Assembly (NCBI GenBank): GCA_029215795.1
Contig: JARDYH010000001.1
Coordinates: 183,465,654-183,529,653, forward strand
Direction of reading: 5' to 3'
Source: Anniella stebbinsi
Lineage: Eukaryota; Chordata; Lepidosauria; Squamata; Anniellidae
Length of the DNA stretch: 64,000 nt
Within the stretch, counting starts at the first letter, position 1. The number at the start of each line of letters is the position of its first letter. Positions 1-9,469 of this stretch are shown piece after piece. The notes under the pieces were generated by a model. That model saw only the letters and a list, made by a program, of their open reading frames with translations, was not told the origin of the DNA and ran no database searches. The position numbers and the translations under genes are program-made.

Positions 1-470
1 GTTGCATAACGTTAATGGTTCCACTGGTGCAGAGTGTCTTCTAGGTCTTCTGCTCCTGTCACCCTTTTCCAAGGAGTTCCCTCTTCGTTGGCTTTCCTCA
101 TCTCAGCATTCTCCACTTCTGCTTCGGCTTGCTGATGCTCTTCAATCTCTTGCACTTCCTGTTGCTGTTGCAGTTCCACCATTCTGTCTAAGAACTCTTC
201 GCCTTCTCTTATTCCTTGCAGGGTGGACACATGCTGCTCCAGTTCTGTCACTTTTTCTTCCAATAGTGCAACCAGCCATGTTGATCTGAGGCAGGAATAC
301 AAACATTGCCCACACTTTGCAGGTCACCACCACTAGAGACTCCTTTCCATCCATAGTCTCCATTTCTGTTTTGTTTCTGCCTTCTGATAGTGTTGGAATT
401 TTGGTAAGGAACTTCCCCTTGACCTCCCCTGCTGAACTCCTGTTTAATCTCTCTGTTCGATCACTCTTAC
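1..470 (-). pseudogene. CR1 LINE ORF1 fragment (5' part), cut by window edge
   Basis: Reverse strand. The translation around 12-363 carries the phrase VVVTCKV, a glutamine-rich stretch (LQQQQEVQEIEE) and NEEGTPWKRV; the same phrases occur in the CR1 ORF1 fragment at 35,235-35,645 on the plus strand, which continues into the VGDSLLRG esterase-like segment typical of CR1 ORF1. ORF1 of CR1 is an RNA-binding/coiled-coil protein. This copy is broken: the N-terminal and coiled-coil parts lie in different frames. Upstream (about 364-470) is the matching 5' untranslated region with the GGGGAGGTCAAGGGGAAG-like stretch read on the minus strand. The element leaves the window at base 1. Confidence 0.75.
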
Positions 471-540
471 TTGGGAGTAAGGCTCATTGAACACAAATGG
501 GATTTACTTCTGAGTAGACACATGGGTATCAGATCTGCCT
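471..540 (+). repeat. Fragment of dispersed TTACTTCTGAGTAGAC repeat
   Basis: It reads GGAGTAAGGCTCATTGAAC and then TTTACTTCTGAGTAGAC, the core of a short dispersed repeat seen in fuller form at 24,078-24,146, 42,079-42,166 and 58,081-58,168. The end of the CR1 fragment abuts it. Confidence 0.5.
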
Positions 541-878
541 GCCTTTGTTGCAGGGAGGTATTTTACCCTTTTTGTTTAAAGTCCTTCCTCCTCTCTTTGG
601 CAGGTTCATAGTGCAATGTCAGCTTTACATGTTGCAGATTTCATGCCATTTTGGGGTTTATTCCAGTTTATCTGTGATATATTTTAAAATGGAATAAGGG
701 GGGAAACTATGGGAGACCTTCTGATTGTTTACTGTGTCGTTAAATTGACCCAAAACTTCTGTGAATGGCCAGAAATGAAATGCTTATAAATAGCTCGCTC
801 AGAGAAGCTCTCAGTCCTGCTTCCATCTGAGGCTTGTCATGCCTACTTGTGAGGCATACTATTACTTGTGAATAGACA
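541..878. other. Unclassified AT-rich sequence
   Basis: No coding frame, tandem repeat or transposon end was recognised here. It is the left flank of the Harbinger-like element. Confidence 0.4.
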
Positions 879-1820
879 GGCTGAATTCGGATGACACATT
901 AAGCAATGGAGGGTTTGGGAAACAATCGTTAGTTGTGTTGCTTATTGTGCCGTGTGGGGAGTAACACACAATGCACACACAACCCACAGTAAGCTAATTG
1001 GGAGAAAAAAACGCACTTGCACGTCATTAGATCAAACTCAATTGACTAAACTGTCGTGTGGAGGGGTGCATGCGTTAATCAAGTGCATTGAGTACGTTAG
1101 CACAAAAGCCCATAGAGGGAAGTAGTGGGAGCTTGCTGGCTGCACCGCCATAGCAACCAATGACGCCCGCTGTCCCCCACCCGGCAGCCAGCACAGAGCT
1201 CAACAAGGGGCCAGCTCCTGCAAACACGTGTGCCATGTGCCCATTCAGCACCCAAAAGGAAAAGGAATGCTGCCAGAAGGGAACCAGAGCAAAGGACAGG
1301 GGAGGCCACAGGACATGCGCCACCCCCAGGCGTCCCCAGGTGCCTAGGAACAAGGGGTACCGCCCTCCCCCAGCCAGGAGTACAGCAACTCAGGTGACAT
1401 CGGCCCCCACGGCTGCACGTCCTCGCCCGTCACCTCACCCAGAAGCAGGTGGCCTGGGGAAACGGTGCTCACCGAGCGCCCCCTTCAGCCACCCAACACA
1501 GCCGTACAGCACGCACCAGCCATGGACATCCACAAGACATGGAGAATGCAGAGGCAAAGGGCGCCCATGGGTGGCCCACCTCCACAACACGCCGGACAGC
1601 CAGCTGTGGATATTGTGGGAAATGGGTGAAGGTATGCACAACATTCCCAAGGATACTAAGTGCCCGAATCCAGCAACAACACCTCCGCCACCAAACAGGG
1701 CACATTCCCAGCAAAAACAACAGCCCGCCAGCACCTACCATCCCACAAGCACATGGGATGGGGAACACCAGGTGAGGGCAGAGGCACCCAGCAGAATCAT
1801 AAGGCACCCCCACTGGCACC

Positions 1821-2260
1821 ATGGACCCAGAGGGTGAGAACAGCCGTGGCAGTCAGCCCGCGGACACTGGCTCCAAAACCCCAGGAGACAGAAGCAGCCA
1901 GGACCCCATGGGAAGACGCAGAGCACAGCACTGGTCCGAGACAGAAATCAGGGACTTCATAGAGCTGTGGGGCAGCTGGGAAGCAAGGAGGATCATGGCC
2001 ACAGCCAGGCATGATCACCTCTACCCCTGGCTCTCCACGCAGATACAGGAATGGGGCACAACCGCAGCGCCAAGCAATACAAGGACAGGCTGCACAGACT
2101 CAAGAGGAAGTTCAAGGAGACCGTCACGCTCAATAACAGAACTGGGGTCGAGCCACACACCATGCCCTTCTACGACAAACTGCTGGAGGAACGCCACAAC
2201 GTTGTGCCAGGCCACATGGCAGGCAGCAGGGTCACAACCGGCGGGGCACCATGCACGTGA
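1821..2260 (+). pseudogene. Myb/SANT-like domain accessory protein of Harbinger element, frameshifted
   Basis: The frame from 1821 contains HWSETEIRDFIELWGSWEA, the first helix and Trp-rich core of a Myb/SANT-like (Myb_DNA-bind_4 type) domain. The domain continues in another frame from about 2051 as HNRSAKQYKDRLHRLKRKF and ends with MPFYDKLLEE, the usual FYdeL end of that domain. One frameshift near 2050 therefore separates the halves. In PIF/Harbinger transposons this second protein binds the transposon ends and helps import the nuclease. The start at 1821 (MDPEGENS) is a guess from the first Met. Neighbour: the frame 2251-3285 overlaps its end and probably encodes the C-terminal part. Confidence 0.7.
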
Positions 2261-3285
2261 CAATGAGCCTGACAGGCCCAAGGGCCATGCCACGAGAACA
2301 CCACCACAGGGGCACTCCAACTGCCGCCATGGAGGGACGCCCCATGCCAGTGAGGGCGTGGGGCGGTGAGGGCACCATGGACCCACGGCTAGTTGCACAG
2401 AAGCCGAGGAGCAGGCCCGTGGGGTCCCAAAGCCCATCACTGCTGCCATGGCTGCCACCCGTGCCATCCAGGACAGCCCGCTCCTCAAGGAGCGCCTCCC
2501 CTGTGACAGCCTCCTCCAGCACCAACAGCCCTATGGTGTTCCTATGGCTGATCTGTGCGGAGTTGCAGGTAGATGACACCAGACCTGTCCTGCTAGTGCC
2601 AGAGACACAGCAGGAGGATGATCATGCAGGGCCATCATGCCCATGGGTACCGCCCGTGAGGGAACGCCTGGCTGGCACCACAGGGGGAGCTGGGTGGGCA
2701 GAGGCCACACCGCGTATGCGGGCAGGGTCGATGAGCCGCAGCAACATGGTGGAGGGGTTCGCCTGCAGCATCATGGATGCCGTTATGGGGACAGGGCCAA
2801 TGTCACAGGAGGAGCAGGATGAAATGGAGCAGCTCCTGGAGCCAGAACTGTCACCTTCCCAGAAAGAGCTACGGGCCATTGTCACGCAGGCCACCGACAA
2901 GACCTTCATGGAATTGGACGAGATGGAGGAGGATGAGCCGGTGGAAGCCAAGCTCCAGGTTGGTGAGGCCATGCTCACGGAGGAGATCGAGGGCCCCCCA
3001 CAACCGGAGGTCACGGAGATGGAGGGCACAGCCCCCCTAGAGGAGGAGCTGCTACCCCTGCCCGCTGGCGAGGATGTCGCAGGACCTGCCGCTCAAGACC
3101 GTCCCCTGACCAACGCACAGAGGTATGCCCGCATGTGCAACAGGAGCAAGGCAGACCGGCTGCAGGTGGCGAGGGATCTGGTCACGGCCATGGAGGTGAC
3201 AGGGAGATGCATCCACGAGCTATTCACACGCATGGCGGGCGAGGAGGCGATCAGGCACACCAAGGAGCGCGTCTTCACCGTGTGA
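2251..3285 (+). CDS. 344-codon open frame, probable C-terminal part of the Harbinger Myb-like protein
   Basis: An uninterrupted frame of 344 codons. The first ~130 residues are Pro/Gly/Arg-rich and may be non-coding read-through; from about residue 150 the composition looks like protein, with an acidic run (EEQDEMEQLLEPELSPSQK, LDEMEEDEPVE) and a helical end (NAQRYARMCNRSKADR, then CIHELFTRMAGEEAIRH). Such acidic linkers followed by a basic/amphipathic helix are common in Harbinger Myb-like proteins. The tail may continue after a frameshift at 3347-3577. I recognise no catalytic motif. It could be a real fragment of an old gene or a fortuitous long frame in GC-rich DNA. Confidence 0.45.
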   Translation: MHVTMSLTGPRAMPREHHHRGTPTAAMEGRPMPVRAWGGEGTMDPRLVAQKPRSRPVGSQSPSLLPWLPPVPSRTARSSRSASPVTASSSTNSPMVFLWLICAELQVDDTRPVLLVPETQQEDDHAGPSCPWVPPVRERLAGTTGGAGWAEATPRMRAGSMSRSNMVEGFACSIMDAVMGTGPMSQEEQDEMEQLLEPELSPSQKELRAIVTQATDKTFMELDEMEEDEPVEAKLQVGEAMLTEEIEGPPQPEVTEMEGTAPLEEELLPLPAGEDVAGPAAQDRPLTNAQRYARMCNRSKADRLQVARDLVTAMEVTGRCIHELFTRMAGEEAIRHTKERVFTV

Positions 3286-3289
3286 GTGA

Positions 3290-4998
3290 CGCGCATGGCC
3301 CCCCAAGCCATGGAGGGATGCTCCCAAGCCATATGGGAGGCGGGATGTGTGCCGTGGTCTGGAGGATCATGTCCCTGAGATGACCGAGGCCATGGTGGCC
3401 ACCGACACCATCATCGACTGTGGCATGTGTGAGCGCACAGCCGCCATCGACCAGCAAACCGAGGTCCTCAGGCAGCTTGCCCAGGCATTCCGGGGACCGT
3501 ACCATGGCCCCCCACAGCCCACCCCCAAATGCTGCCGTAAGGATACATGTCACCACAGCAGTACCTGCCTCCGCTAGCGGCTGCAGCATACCGGGCCCAC
3601 GAGCGGCACTGGCTGCAACAGGTGCCTCAGGAATGGCAGGGGGGGAGGCCAGAGGGCAGGAGCGGTGACGCTTAGGAAGCCAGGCCAAACAGGCCCGGGA
3701 CATCACAACCGACTCCGACGAATAGGAAGAGGAGGAGGGGGAGGGGGAGGAGGGGCCCTCCCTGCATGACATGTCCTGAGCCATGGGCATGGAACGGCCC
3801 CCCCGGCCCATCCGCTGAGGGTCCTTGGCAGTAGACACCCCCTGCCCATGCCGCGATAAGCCCCTGTCGCAGCTCATTGCTCTGGCAACTGCCTCCCTCG
3901 CCCGTTCAGGCTGCCAAAGGCCAAGTAGATGCAGCATCTGCCTGCAACTATGTTGCACATATTGGATTCCATGCGTTTGTGGCCCCACTGTCTGTCATTG
4001 CAGCCCACTCCCGTCAAGATGGCAGCACCCTACAGGTCCACTGGGCTCCATGCGAGCCGCCCCGGCTGACGCCGCAGGGCCCTGCAGCGTGGAGTTTGGT
4101 GTGCTGGTCGGTTGGCCTGTGTGCAGGGGAACCGCTATGGCTTCCATATCACTGATGACTGTCCTCCCTCCCCTCCCCTCCCCCTTCTCTTCCCCCCTTC
4201 CAGGGAAGCTGCGCTCCCTCCGCCGTGCCATCTGCAGAAGGCTGAGGGCCCATACGGCTCGGCGCCTCCACACTCTGGAGCTGGCCCTGGGAGAAGTCCT
4301 GTGTTGCATTCGATGTCTAGAGCGGAACGTCCAGTGTTGCCACCGTCCGATCCCCGGCCGGCCATAGGCCCTTGCGTCGGCATGAGCGAGCTGCACCTAT
4401 CCCCCCTCTGTCGTGCCCTCGCCTCATCATGAAGCAGCGCTGGCCCATCACGCCCCCCCTCCCCACTCCAGCCACTTCCTTTCACTCCCCTCTCGTGCAG
4501 GTGTGCAGCAGACATAACACAGCCGCCTTGGCCTCCCGTTCCCACACTCCCGTATTGGGCAGTTCCATGCTGGGTGCGTCGCCGCCCCTCCCTCTGCCCT
4601 CCCACTCCATCACGCCCACCGGCACTCCCGTCGAACCCGCCTCCCCTCTGGCCTCTGCCGTGGCCGCACTGTCGGTATGGCCGCTCTTCCTGTCTGCTTC
4701 TCCACCCAGGGCTGGTGTGTCCCGCCCAGTGCCTGTGAGCGTCCAATGGTGTTTGAGAGGCGTGTGCTCCTGCAGCTTCAATGGCAGCACCCATGGATTT
4801 CTGGCCACGGTGTGTGCTGGGATACCTCTGGGAGAACTAGCGGTGGTGGGTGGGTGGGCAACATGGTGGGCGGGCTATCAGTCACAGCCGAGTTCGTTGT
4901 TAACCACCGGTGTGTTTGCTGGTGCCATGGAACGCTGGCTGCAGCATGTTGTGTGGGAAGCGCCGCCTCCTTAACTCCTGGTCAGTACGCTATTTACC
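3290..4998. other. GC-rich interior of Harbinger-like element without recognisable nuclease
   Basis: Many overlapping open frames occur on both strands because stop codons are rare in this GC-rich DNA. I searched the translations for the Harbinger nuclease landmarks (a GFPQ...DGTH-like block, the later D and E) and saw none. At 3720-3765 there is a purine-rich run (GGAGG repeats). The frames are best treated as spurious. Confidence 0.5.
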
Positions 4999-5032
4999 CC
5001 TCCGTTGCTTATTGTGTCATCCAAATTCAGCC

Positions 5033-6054
5033 AACCTGTTTGTGCTTACTTCTGAGTAAACATGGAGCTGCTTGGTATTCAGAATACTATTTGTAAGGGC
5101 TGTTGAATTGTCTTTCTTACATCTGAGTAGATATGCAGAGGCTTACATCTCAGAAGGCTTAAACTAACTAAGTGAGTGGCTTAAACTCACCCACTCTGCC
5201 TTTCACTTTGCCCACAAATGGAACACAGCCCTTGAGACCTTTTGCAGATTGAATTTTGGTCCTTGGACTGAAAAGGCTCCCTATCCCTGTTCCACATATA
5301 AGTGTGCCTGGCACCAATTTTATTTGGTGATAAATAAATCTTAATTAAACAGTGGCTGTGAAATGTTAGATATTTTTCTCTGGATTTTATAGTTGATGTA
5401 TTGTGAATTACAATTACTATATTGGTTTTTATTCTTTATCTTTTTATTCTTTATCTTTTTTTTACTGAAAGCTGCCTTGTGAATATAATATATAAATTGA
5501 AAGGTGAGATATACATTCTAATAAAATAAATATCTCTGCACAGCTGGTCACCAAACTCTGTTTTCTTGCCACTCCAGCTTGGTGGCTTGTATACTAGAGG
5601 TGAGCCAGGCTGGAACAAAAGTGCCTGTGTGGGTGAAGGGAATGGGGTGGCTCAGTTCCCTTCATCCCAGATTTATACATGCCCAGCGCAAAGGCATGAA
5701 CAACAAATCTGTTTGTCTTCATTATGTAGGGATGGTTGAATGTCAAACTCAATCTAACAGAGGACCTCATTTCTCCATTGCTAAACTCATTTCACTGAGT
5801 TCCATGCAACCTTCCTGCCCATACATAGAGAAATGTGTATGTATTTTGTGTGTATTTGGGGCACATAATTGAAATTACGCATTTTGTACACATGCATCCA
5901 TTGACAAAGGCATGTTTGTGTGAAATTTAGAAATGTACATATTTTTCTTTCACATGTTGCTGAACATTTTTTGTTGTTGTCCTTGTACTGTGGAAGCTCA
6001 GAGATCTATGGATTTTCAATTGCAAATTACATTCAGGTCCACATTTAGTTCTGG
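5033..6054. other. Unclassified AT-rich sequence
   Basis: No gene or transposon end recognised. It contains a fragment of the TTACTTCTGAGTA dispersed repeat near 5046-5064 and T-rich tracts around 5438-5465. Confidence 0.4.
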
Positions 6055-6374
6055 TAGGGTGACCAGATAAAATCCAGGTCAGGGCTCATGTAACTTTTAC
6101 AGTTGTAGAGCAAAGGGAATTTTAGCCAGTGTCATTTGTATGCAATTAGTTCCTGGTGAAATTCCCTCTTCATCACAACAGTTAAAGGTGCAGAGGCCCT
6201 GCCTTCTTTTGTATATGGTCACTCTAGTATAGTGCATGAAACTTTAACTGTTGTGATGAAGAGGGAATTTCACCAGGAACTAATTACATACAAATGACAC
6301 TGGCTGAAATTCCCTTTGCTCCACAACTGTTAAAGTTACATGAGCCCTGACCTGGATTTTATCTGGTCACTCTA
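6055..6374. mobile_element. hAT-like palindromic MITE with perfect 8-bp target duplication (copy 1)
   Basis: Begins TAGGGTGACCAGATAAAATC and ends GATTTTATCTGGTCACTCTA; the two ~150-bp halves are inverted copies of one another around a loop containing TAGTATAGTGC. It is flanked by the identical octamers AGTTCTGG at 6047-6054 and 6375-6382. Eight-base duplications and TAGGG-type ends are the mark of hAT transposition. No coding capacity, so it must have moved with a transposase supplied in trans. Confidence 0.88.
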
Positions 6375-6382
6375 AGTTCTGG

Positions 6383-8394
6383 GAGGTGCAAATTGGGTGA
6401 TCTCAAATAAAAATGGGAAACCACCGTATTCCTCACCCATCCATCCCTACCTTCATGTTGTATTTGCCCTTAAGACAACATTGGGACAACGTCATGTGCT
6501 TTCTCAAGACAAAATTGTGTCCTCATAAAAATGTGGGCCTTCGTGTACTCAGGTGTAAAGATGGCATTTGTGTGTTCTACTTGTTAATTGTTTTGATGCT
6601 GGTGGACAGAGATTGCTGTATTACTCTTTGTTATTTTTCTTCATAGTGTTTTGCTGCACAACTCCAAATTACATCTGTGATTATAGGCAGAAATTATGTC
6701 AAACCCAACAAGAGTTCTAAATGATATAAAATGGAAACAGGAGCGTATACTCCTGTTTATTGCTGCAGCCTAATTTTAGGTGAGTGCTGAGGTTCCCCTC
6801 AACCTTGCTCCACACTTCCACAGCTGCTATCTACTTCCATAATTTCTTTGGTCCATATACGACACAAACCTGGCTTTATATCTGCGATAGTGAGGCATAG
6901 TTTGTTGACCACATGCATGATACAGCTAATATCTAATATTTTATTGCAGCATTTAAAAGGAAACTCAATGCTGGAGTGTCTTTTCCATTAAGGCTGTTTT
7001 TCTATTGGCTTTCAAAGGGCAGGCAGTGCTGTGCTTTGAAGAATGCAGCATGCAATGCATCTGTCCAACCCTGATGATGAAATGTACTATTTCTGAAATG
7101 ACACCATGAAGACAATCATGTGTATAACACATGGGCACATTTTTGGATTATTATTTTTAATGATGGCTTTCATACAAACATTTTCACCCACCGTCTGATG
7201 ATATGAAAATGCTTGTGGTTTATGGTCTGAATCACTCTTGGTGGCTCTGGCCAATCACAGGACCTTATATTCTGTCACTCAGTTATCTTTGAAGCACTGC
7301 CAGAGGCAAAGCTGTGTATAAAAATAGCTTATGAGTGCCTGTCTGTTACTTGACACTGCGTGGTTATTCCAATACGTATGCTTGCCTCTTCCACAACATA
7401 TTCTACACTGGGTTTCTCCTTGCTTAAGATATATTTAAGTATGTTTTACTGACTTTGGATTTCTTGATCACTTCATTTCGCCTATTTGGGCAGGTCTTGG
7501 GGGGCACAGATTTGACTGCTTCAGCTTTGAAAATTGTTCTTCTCATTCACATTAAAAAGAGACCCCCATCAAGGATATGAGTTACAGGAAGTGGTAAGCA
7601 GCCTGCTGTGAAATTAAGTGTGCTGGGTAGTTGGCTCAGCTGAAGACAGCACCATGGCCCTCTATAACTGATTTTAAAAAAATACTTGGATATAAAAGGT
7701 AAGGCATAAGAAACTGCATGGACTAAGACGTTGTGGAAGTGCTGGATGTTTATAACTATGTTCATAATGGTAGCATGAAAGCACTTAATGTGAAACAGAT
7801 TAGATGCAAAACATAATGAAGCATTTGTATTTTTCCACATGGCCAGACTTCTGAGTTAAGCTTGCCCATATGTGCCAGCTCTCCAGTAAAACTATCCTCC
7901 ATAATATAGATAGAGAGATAGATAGATAGATAGATAGATAGATTTTTTTCTCTTCAATTAACACAAGTAATAGTGGAATCAAATATAAAGATATTAAGCT
8001 TGCAATTCTGTGCATAGTTATTTGACAGTAAACGTCATTGAGCTCTATGGGATTTATTTCTGATTAAATATACATAGGGCTGGACTTACTGATCTGTTAA
8101 AAGTAAGTGTTACTAAGTAAAAAACAAAAGTTGCAATGTTTGATAAAAAGGTTTATCTCATTCCGTTTCATTTTCTAGCTGAAAAATGCATATATAGCAG
8201 AGATATTTGACGCATAATCTATCATAAACATTTGTTCAGACTGAAGTTACTCTATTTAAAAATTCTATTGTGTTAATTCCCCAAGCAATACTATGAGGCT
8301 AGGAAAGATGTCAAAGGCTGCAATCTTGTACTCACTTACCGGGAGTAATTTCCATTTTCCACTTATCTGTTCTCCCACTCATTACATTTCTAAA
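6383..8394. other. AT-rich sequence with no recognised gene
   Basis: Nothing coding was recognised. The stretch includes a GATA microsatellite (listed separately) and an interspersed TTACTTCTGA-type fragment near 8034-8078. Confidence 0.4.
7906..7943 (+). repeat. (GATA)n microsatellite
   Basis: A GATA/TAGA run interrupted once by GAGA near its left end, about nine to ten units. Confidence 0.9.
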
Positions 8395-8650
8395 CTGCCA
8401 AAGCTGTTTGGGGTGGTGGTGGTTCACAGAACATACAATAACACAACGTACAATAACATAATAGCATACAGTAACATGTTAACATACAATAACATGATAA
8501 ATCATAATATAAAACTTTTAGGAGTTTAAAATTGTAATATAAAGCCAATGTCAAAGCCAACAGCAGTATAAAGATCTAAGAAAGCATTTAAAGCAACAAA
8601 AATTGAAGGGCTAAAATGCTTGGGAGAATAAAAGGGTCTTCACCTGCCAT
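8395..8650 (-). repeat. L2-like LINE 3' tail fragment
   Basis: Read on the minus strand, the segment has the order of other L2 3' ends here: a coding-end remnant (GGTCTTCACCTG in plus orientation near 8636), an AT-rich tail with imperfect ACATACAATAAC repeats (8430-8505), then the GGTTCACA motif near 8420. Old and diverged. Confidence 0.4.
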
Positions 8651-9176
8651 TTACTCCTTAGAACGTCCCAGTTGACATTGATAGGTTAGTACTGTCAGAC
8701 TATTAACTGTATCCTCTTATATCAATGAAAAGTATCATCAATACTTAGGAGTCTTTAGGTCTAGTTGCAAAGATAGTTCCTCAGTTGTGCTCACACAAAG
8801 AACAGTTTCCTTATTAGTATAAAATACAAGTAAATATATATTACAACTGGATTTAGAAAATCCTGTCTTCTTCTCCTCTGTAAAGTACTGTTCATCAAAA
8901 TGATATTAAAAGGGCAATGGGAGCACCCCATTAGTTCAGGTGACTTGCAAAAAATAATAATAATAATTCAACATTTTAAGCCTCAAAATAAAATGACAAC
9001 CTGTTTTGATAATAACATAAAACTAGATATCCATGTTTTATCTGATGAGGTCTATAGTTCTCAAAAATTTCAAAGCAATCCGTTAAAAATTGCTACATGT
9101 ACAGCAAGTTAAATGACACAGGAACAAATGAAAATTGACACACATGTACATTTATTTCAAATTTTGGTGAAAAATA
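8651..9176. other. Unclassified AT-rich sequence
   Basis: No recognisable element or gene; only short spurious frames. Confidence 0.4.
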
Positions 9177-9235
9177 CTGATATACTTTATTTATTTATTG
9201 CATTTCTATACCGCCCAATAGCCGAAGCTCTCTGC
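9177..9235 (-). repeat. Short L2 LINE 3' tail
   Basis: It contains TTTATTTATTTATTGCATTT followed by ATACCGCCCAATAGCCGAAG, the conserved extreme 3' end of the L2 family seen in this window, read on the minus strand. Truncated after about 60 bp. Confidence 0.75.
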
Positions 9236-9469
9236 CTTATCAGGAATATTGATTTGGGTGAAATTCTGAGAAGGGTTTCAAAGGTTATTAAGGTGTTTCT
9301 GCCCTATGAAAACCTATGGCAGCAACTGCTGATAAAATTATGTTGAGCATGCTTAGTTTCACTCTGAAGCTAGAATGCTGCCAGTACTCCGGTGTTTTTA
9401 GAGGAATTCAATTACAGAGGGCTTCTTTGTACAATGCCTATTACTTTAATTATGGAATTTGACCTCACA

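Larger units (their letters stand above)
879..5032 (+). mobile_element. PIF/Harbinger-like DNA transposon, nuclease-less derivative
   Basis: Terminal inverted repeats: 879-912 pairs with 4999-5032 over 34 bp with three mismatches; both ends begin GGCTGAATT and contain GGATGACACA. The interior is GC-rich, unlike the AT-rich flanks, and carries a Myb/SANT-like DNA-binding gene (1821-2260) and a following acidic frame (2251-3285), the accessory protein expected of PIF/Harbinger elements. I could not find the DDE nuclease. A clear 3-bp TWA target duplication is not visible (ACA left, AAC right), so the insertion is either old or the ends have drifted. Related end sequences occur at 42,942-43,445. 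The superfamily rests mainly on the SANT gene and the end motif. Confidence 0.7.

Noticed and set aside
1160..1837. 225-codon frame at the left of the Harbinger-like element
   Set aside because: Composition (Pro, Thr, His, Ala) follows GC-rich base content; overlapping frames of similar length exist on both strands and no domain is visible.
3275..4794. Frames of 180-237 codons on both strands
   Set aside because: They overlap each other heavily, show no motif and reflect scarcity of stop codons in GC-rich DNA.
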